NCBI GenBank assembly: GCA_016717105.1
Contig: JADKGF010000017.1
Span: 21,105-85,104 of the forward strand
From: Saprospiraceae bacterium
GTDB lineage: Bacteria; Bacteroidota; Bacteroidia; Chitinophagales; Saprospiraceae
Direction: 5' to 3'
DNA: 64,000 nt
Position numbers and translations under genes: made by a program. The notes beneath the pieces were generated by a model that searched no databases, was not told where the DNA came from, and saw only the letters and a list, made by a program, of their open reading frames with translations. Positions 62,280-64,000 of this stretch are shown here, piece after piece (positions within the stretch are counted from its first letter, which is position 1; every line of letters begins with the position of its first letter).

Positions 62280-63029
62280 TTAGTCCAGTTTAAATTTTAT
62301 AGGTATCGTATATTTGACATTGACGGCTTGATTATTTTGCCTTCCAGGCACCCAAGCAGACAGACCATTCAGTGCATTTATTGCAGCTTGCCCACATCCG
62401 CCGCCTATGTCTCGGGATACAGTAATATCTTTCATATTTCCATAAATATCTATTATAAATGACACAATGACTGTACCTTCTATAGTAAGCTCTCTGGCGG
62501 CTTTAGAATATTTAAGATTATTTTGGATATAATCAAGCATATACCTATTCGTACATGACTTCCTTTCTTCGGCTGTAACACTTTGGTCACATACTTTTAG
62601 ATAGGGCATTGACTCAGCTACAATCCACACCTTATTATATGGTGGTTTGGGCGCTTGTGTAATCACAGATGCCGCTTTGTATTCTTTTGTTACAGGCAAG
62701 TTTTCTAGACCAGGATTAGTAGAAACTGTCGTTGTCGGTATATCAGGCACCGAGGCTACTGGAACAGAATTTTGAACCAGTACTATTTTTGCGGCTATGG
62801 GATTAGGTTTTGTGGTGTATTGTTTTTGCACTTCTGAAATTTCATTATGTGCGCGCATCTCCTGAAATTGCAATGGTGCATCTATAATAGTATATTCATT
62901 AAAGCCTATATTAGAAATTTGAAATTCACTATTTATAATGATATTGGCTGCTATAAGTGATATAATAAGTCCTAGTTGAAAATATATGGATCGGTTTTTA
63001 TCCCATGCCGGATGCGTATATGATGACAT
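62280..63029 (-). CDS. TonB-like energy transducer
   Basis: The 249-residue protein has one N-terminal membrane helix (about 15-35), a periplasmic linker, and a C-terminal TonB domain (ELTIEGTVIVSFIIDIYGNM, GCGQAAINALNGLSAWVPG, YTIPIKFKL). It would couple the proton-motive force (ExbBD) to outer-membrane receptors such as the one encoded in this window. No exbB or exbD lies next to it. The linker is not very Pro-rich, so the reach across the periplasm may differ from E. coli TonB. Confidence 0.85.
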   Translation of the reverse strand: MSSYTHPAWDKNRSIYFQLGLIISLIAANIIINSEFQISNIGFNEYTIIDAPLQFQEMRAHNEISEVQKQYTTKPNPIAAKIVLVQNSVPVASVPDIPTTTVSTNPGLENLPVTKEYKAASVITQAPKPPYNKVWIVAESMPYLKVCDQSVTAEERKSCTNRYMLDYIQNNLKYSKAARELTIEGTVIVSFIIDIYGNMKDITVSRDIGGGCGQAAINALNGLSAWVPGRQNNQAVNVKYTIPIKFKLD

Positions 63030-63443
63030 AATATGAATGTTTAAGCGTTAACAAAATTCAAATCAAAATATCAAATCGCGCGACAATAACAAGTGCCCCT
63101 AAAAGCTATACATTAAGCTAAAGTACTTGTTATATAGAACTAAGATGAAGTATTGCTGTGTTTTGGTGTATAATTCTTTGGTAAAATTAATAGGTTTCAT
63201 TTGGCACACTTTTTGTCTTATATCGGTTGAAGATAGCCTAATTACTACAGGTTTCAGTGACTTTGATAAAGGTGATATAACCCATCGAATTTTTTATCCT
63301 TCAGTTATAAAATAACGAAAATAAATATATTAATTTATATCTTCCTATTTCCATTAGGATTACAAAATAAAAAAAGTTATAATATTAATTTATATTGATA
63401 TTACACAAAAAAATATACCAAAATTACCCCATATTTTATTCAC
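63030..63443. other. Intergenic region upstream of the TonB-like gene and the last surface gene
   Basis: No gene is called; a 62-codon frame at 63127-63315 is not convincing. A 14-bp AT-rich motif (ATATTAATTTATAT) occurs at 63327 and 63382. An inverted repeat lies near the TonB-like gene start. Confidence 0.4.
63086..63133. promoter_or_regulatory. Nine-bp perfect inverted repeat upstream of the TonB-like gene
   Basis: ATAACAAGT (63086-63094) and ACTTGTTAT (63125-63133) are perfect inverted copies separated by 30 bases and begin 57 bases before the gene start. They could be an operator or a hairpin; no regulator is identified. Confidence 0.35.
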
Positions 63444-63471
63444 TTGCAAGGTCAATGACATTATACCTTTG
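63444..63471 (+). promoter_or_regulatory. Bacteroidota-type promoter of the last surface-protein gene
   Basis: TTG (63444-63446), a 17-base spacer and TACCTTTG (63464-63471) form the best promoter match in the window. The leader would be about 95 bases and contains a GC-rich hairpin (GCCCG, seven-base loop, CGGGC; 63520-63536). Confidence 0.65.
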
Positions 63472-63573
63472 CGTCATTCCCCACTCATTAGAGTAAATCT
63501 TTATTTAAATCTGACCTAAGCCCGAAAGACGCGGGCGTGTACTTATTTATTTTTTAACCAAAACTTTTTACCC

Positions 63574-64000
63574 ATGGTAAAGCAAGATTTACTTACCCAA
63601 AGTAAGGGGATTCCGGTATTTCGTAATTCACTGTTGAGTCTCCTGTTTATTTTTCTTTTAACTTCTAATGGCTTTGGTCAGTCACAAATCGTCTGTAACG
63701 ACAACGTTCAGGTGTCTTTGGATGGCGACTGTCAAGCCGTAATCAGACCTGATATGATATTAGAAGGGCCTATTTTACAATATGCGCGACCTTTTCGTAT
63801 CCGTATCAGCGGTGCAGGTATTATTAACAATAACACCAATTCACCAATTGTAACCAATCCTGGTAACTATACTGTTACCGTCACAAATTCAACTGGCAAT
63901 TCATGCTGGGGCAACATGAAAGTCGAGGACAAATTGGGTCCTGTCGTAGATTGTGAATGTCCTGAAGGAAATGATGATCCTGATTGTGAATTGTTGTGCA
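63574..64000 (+). CDS. Secreted surface protein, 5' part only
   Basis: The open frame starts at ATG 63574 and runs off the right edge with no stop in 142 codons. The N-terminus has an extended signal peptide: a polar stretch (MVKQDLLTQSKGIPVFRNS), then a hydrophobic core (LLSLLFIFLLTS) ending near GFGQSQ. The mature start has spaced Cys (IVCNDNVQVSLDGDCQAVI, NSCWGNMKVEDK, DCECPEG) and Ig-like strands (NPGNYTVTVTNS). This start resembles large secreted multidomain proteins of Saprospiraceae. The length, C-terminus and secretion tail are not visible. Confidence 0.75.
   Translation, partial: MVKQDLLTQSKGIPVFRNSLLSLLFIFLLTSNGFGQSQIVCNDNVQVSLDGDCQAVIRPDMILEGPILQYARPFRIRISGAGIINNNTNSPIVTNPGNYTVTVTNSTGNSCWGNMKVEDKLGPVVDCECPEGNDDPDCELLC

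Noticed and set aside
63127..63315. 62-codon open frame upstream of the last gene
   Set aside because: It has no coding character beyond the absence of stops, and the region is better explained as regulatory.
1..64000. tRNA, rRNA and CRISPR loci
   Set aside because: No TpsiC-arm-like motifs in a cloverleaf context, no rRNA-like conserved blocks and no regularly spaced repeats with unique spacers were noticed by eye. A covariance-model scan would be the decisive test.

Overview
The window comes from an AT-rich Bacteroidota chromosome. The best fit is a Saprospiraceae-like member, inferred from several things: very large repeat-built surface proteins ending in type IX secretion (T9SS) sorting domains, three T9SS genes (porW/sprE, porX, porQ), TonB systems, and promoters of the Bacteroidota type (TTG or TTTG, then TAnnTTTG). 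Genus and species cannot be read from the sequence.

Layout. 1-17.3 kb is a surface-protein region. It holds the 3' part of a gene built from nearly identical 333-bp repeats, an IS3-type remnant, and a 13-kb gene encoding about 4,400 residues: 21 DUF11-like modules, four SdrD B-like domains and a T9SS tail. 17.3-22.2 kb has a class A penicillin-binding protein divergent from a histidine kinase/response regulator pair. 22.2-24.3 kb is a tyrosine-catabolism pair (hppD, hmgA) in which hppD has lost an internal segment. 24.5-28.6 kb has a small membrane-anchored protein, a TonB-dependent receptor and prs. 28.8-35.7 kb mixes T9SS cargo genes, one followed by a truncated tandem copy, with an EamA permease, an O-methyltransferase and a cytochrome c. 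35.9-43.7 kb has a SulP transporter, a LytM peptidase/HAD/epimerase run, porW/sprE and cutC. 44.2-50.4 kb has an M28 peptidase, hpt, a thioesterase, and a repair run polA-glycosylase-DUF486. 50.6-63.0 kb has an HD hydrolase divergent from porX, an amino-acid oxidase, a TolC-like protein, a MOSC protein, a glycosyltransferase, porQ, a MORN-repeat lipoprotein, a PpiD-like foldase and a TonB-like protein. At the right edge another secreted surface protein begins.

How it fits together. PorW/SprE and PorQ are parts of the T9SS and PorX is its regulator. At least four genes here encode likely T9SS cargo, so machinery and substrates share the neighbourhood. Ordinary housekeeping genes lie between them.

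Caution on sequence quality. About a dozen genes carry single-base indels, an in-frame stop or a deletion, including polA (three breaks), the class A PBP (two), porX, ppiD, cutC and the TonB receptor. Many indels lie in homopolymers and the reading frame resumes perfectly afterwards. This looks more like residual assembly error than gene decay. Such genes are annotated here as single loci with the breaks noted. The hppD deletion and the truncated tandem duplicate are different in kind and could be real.
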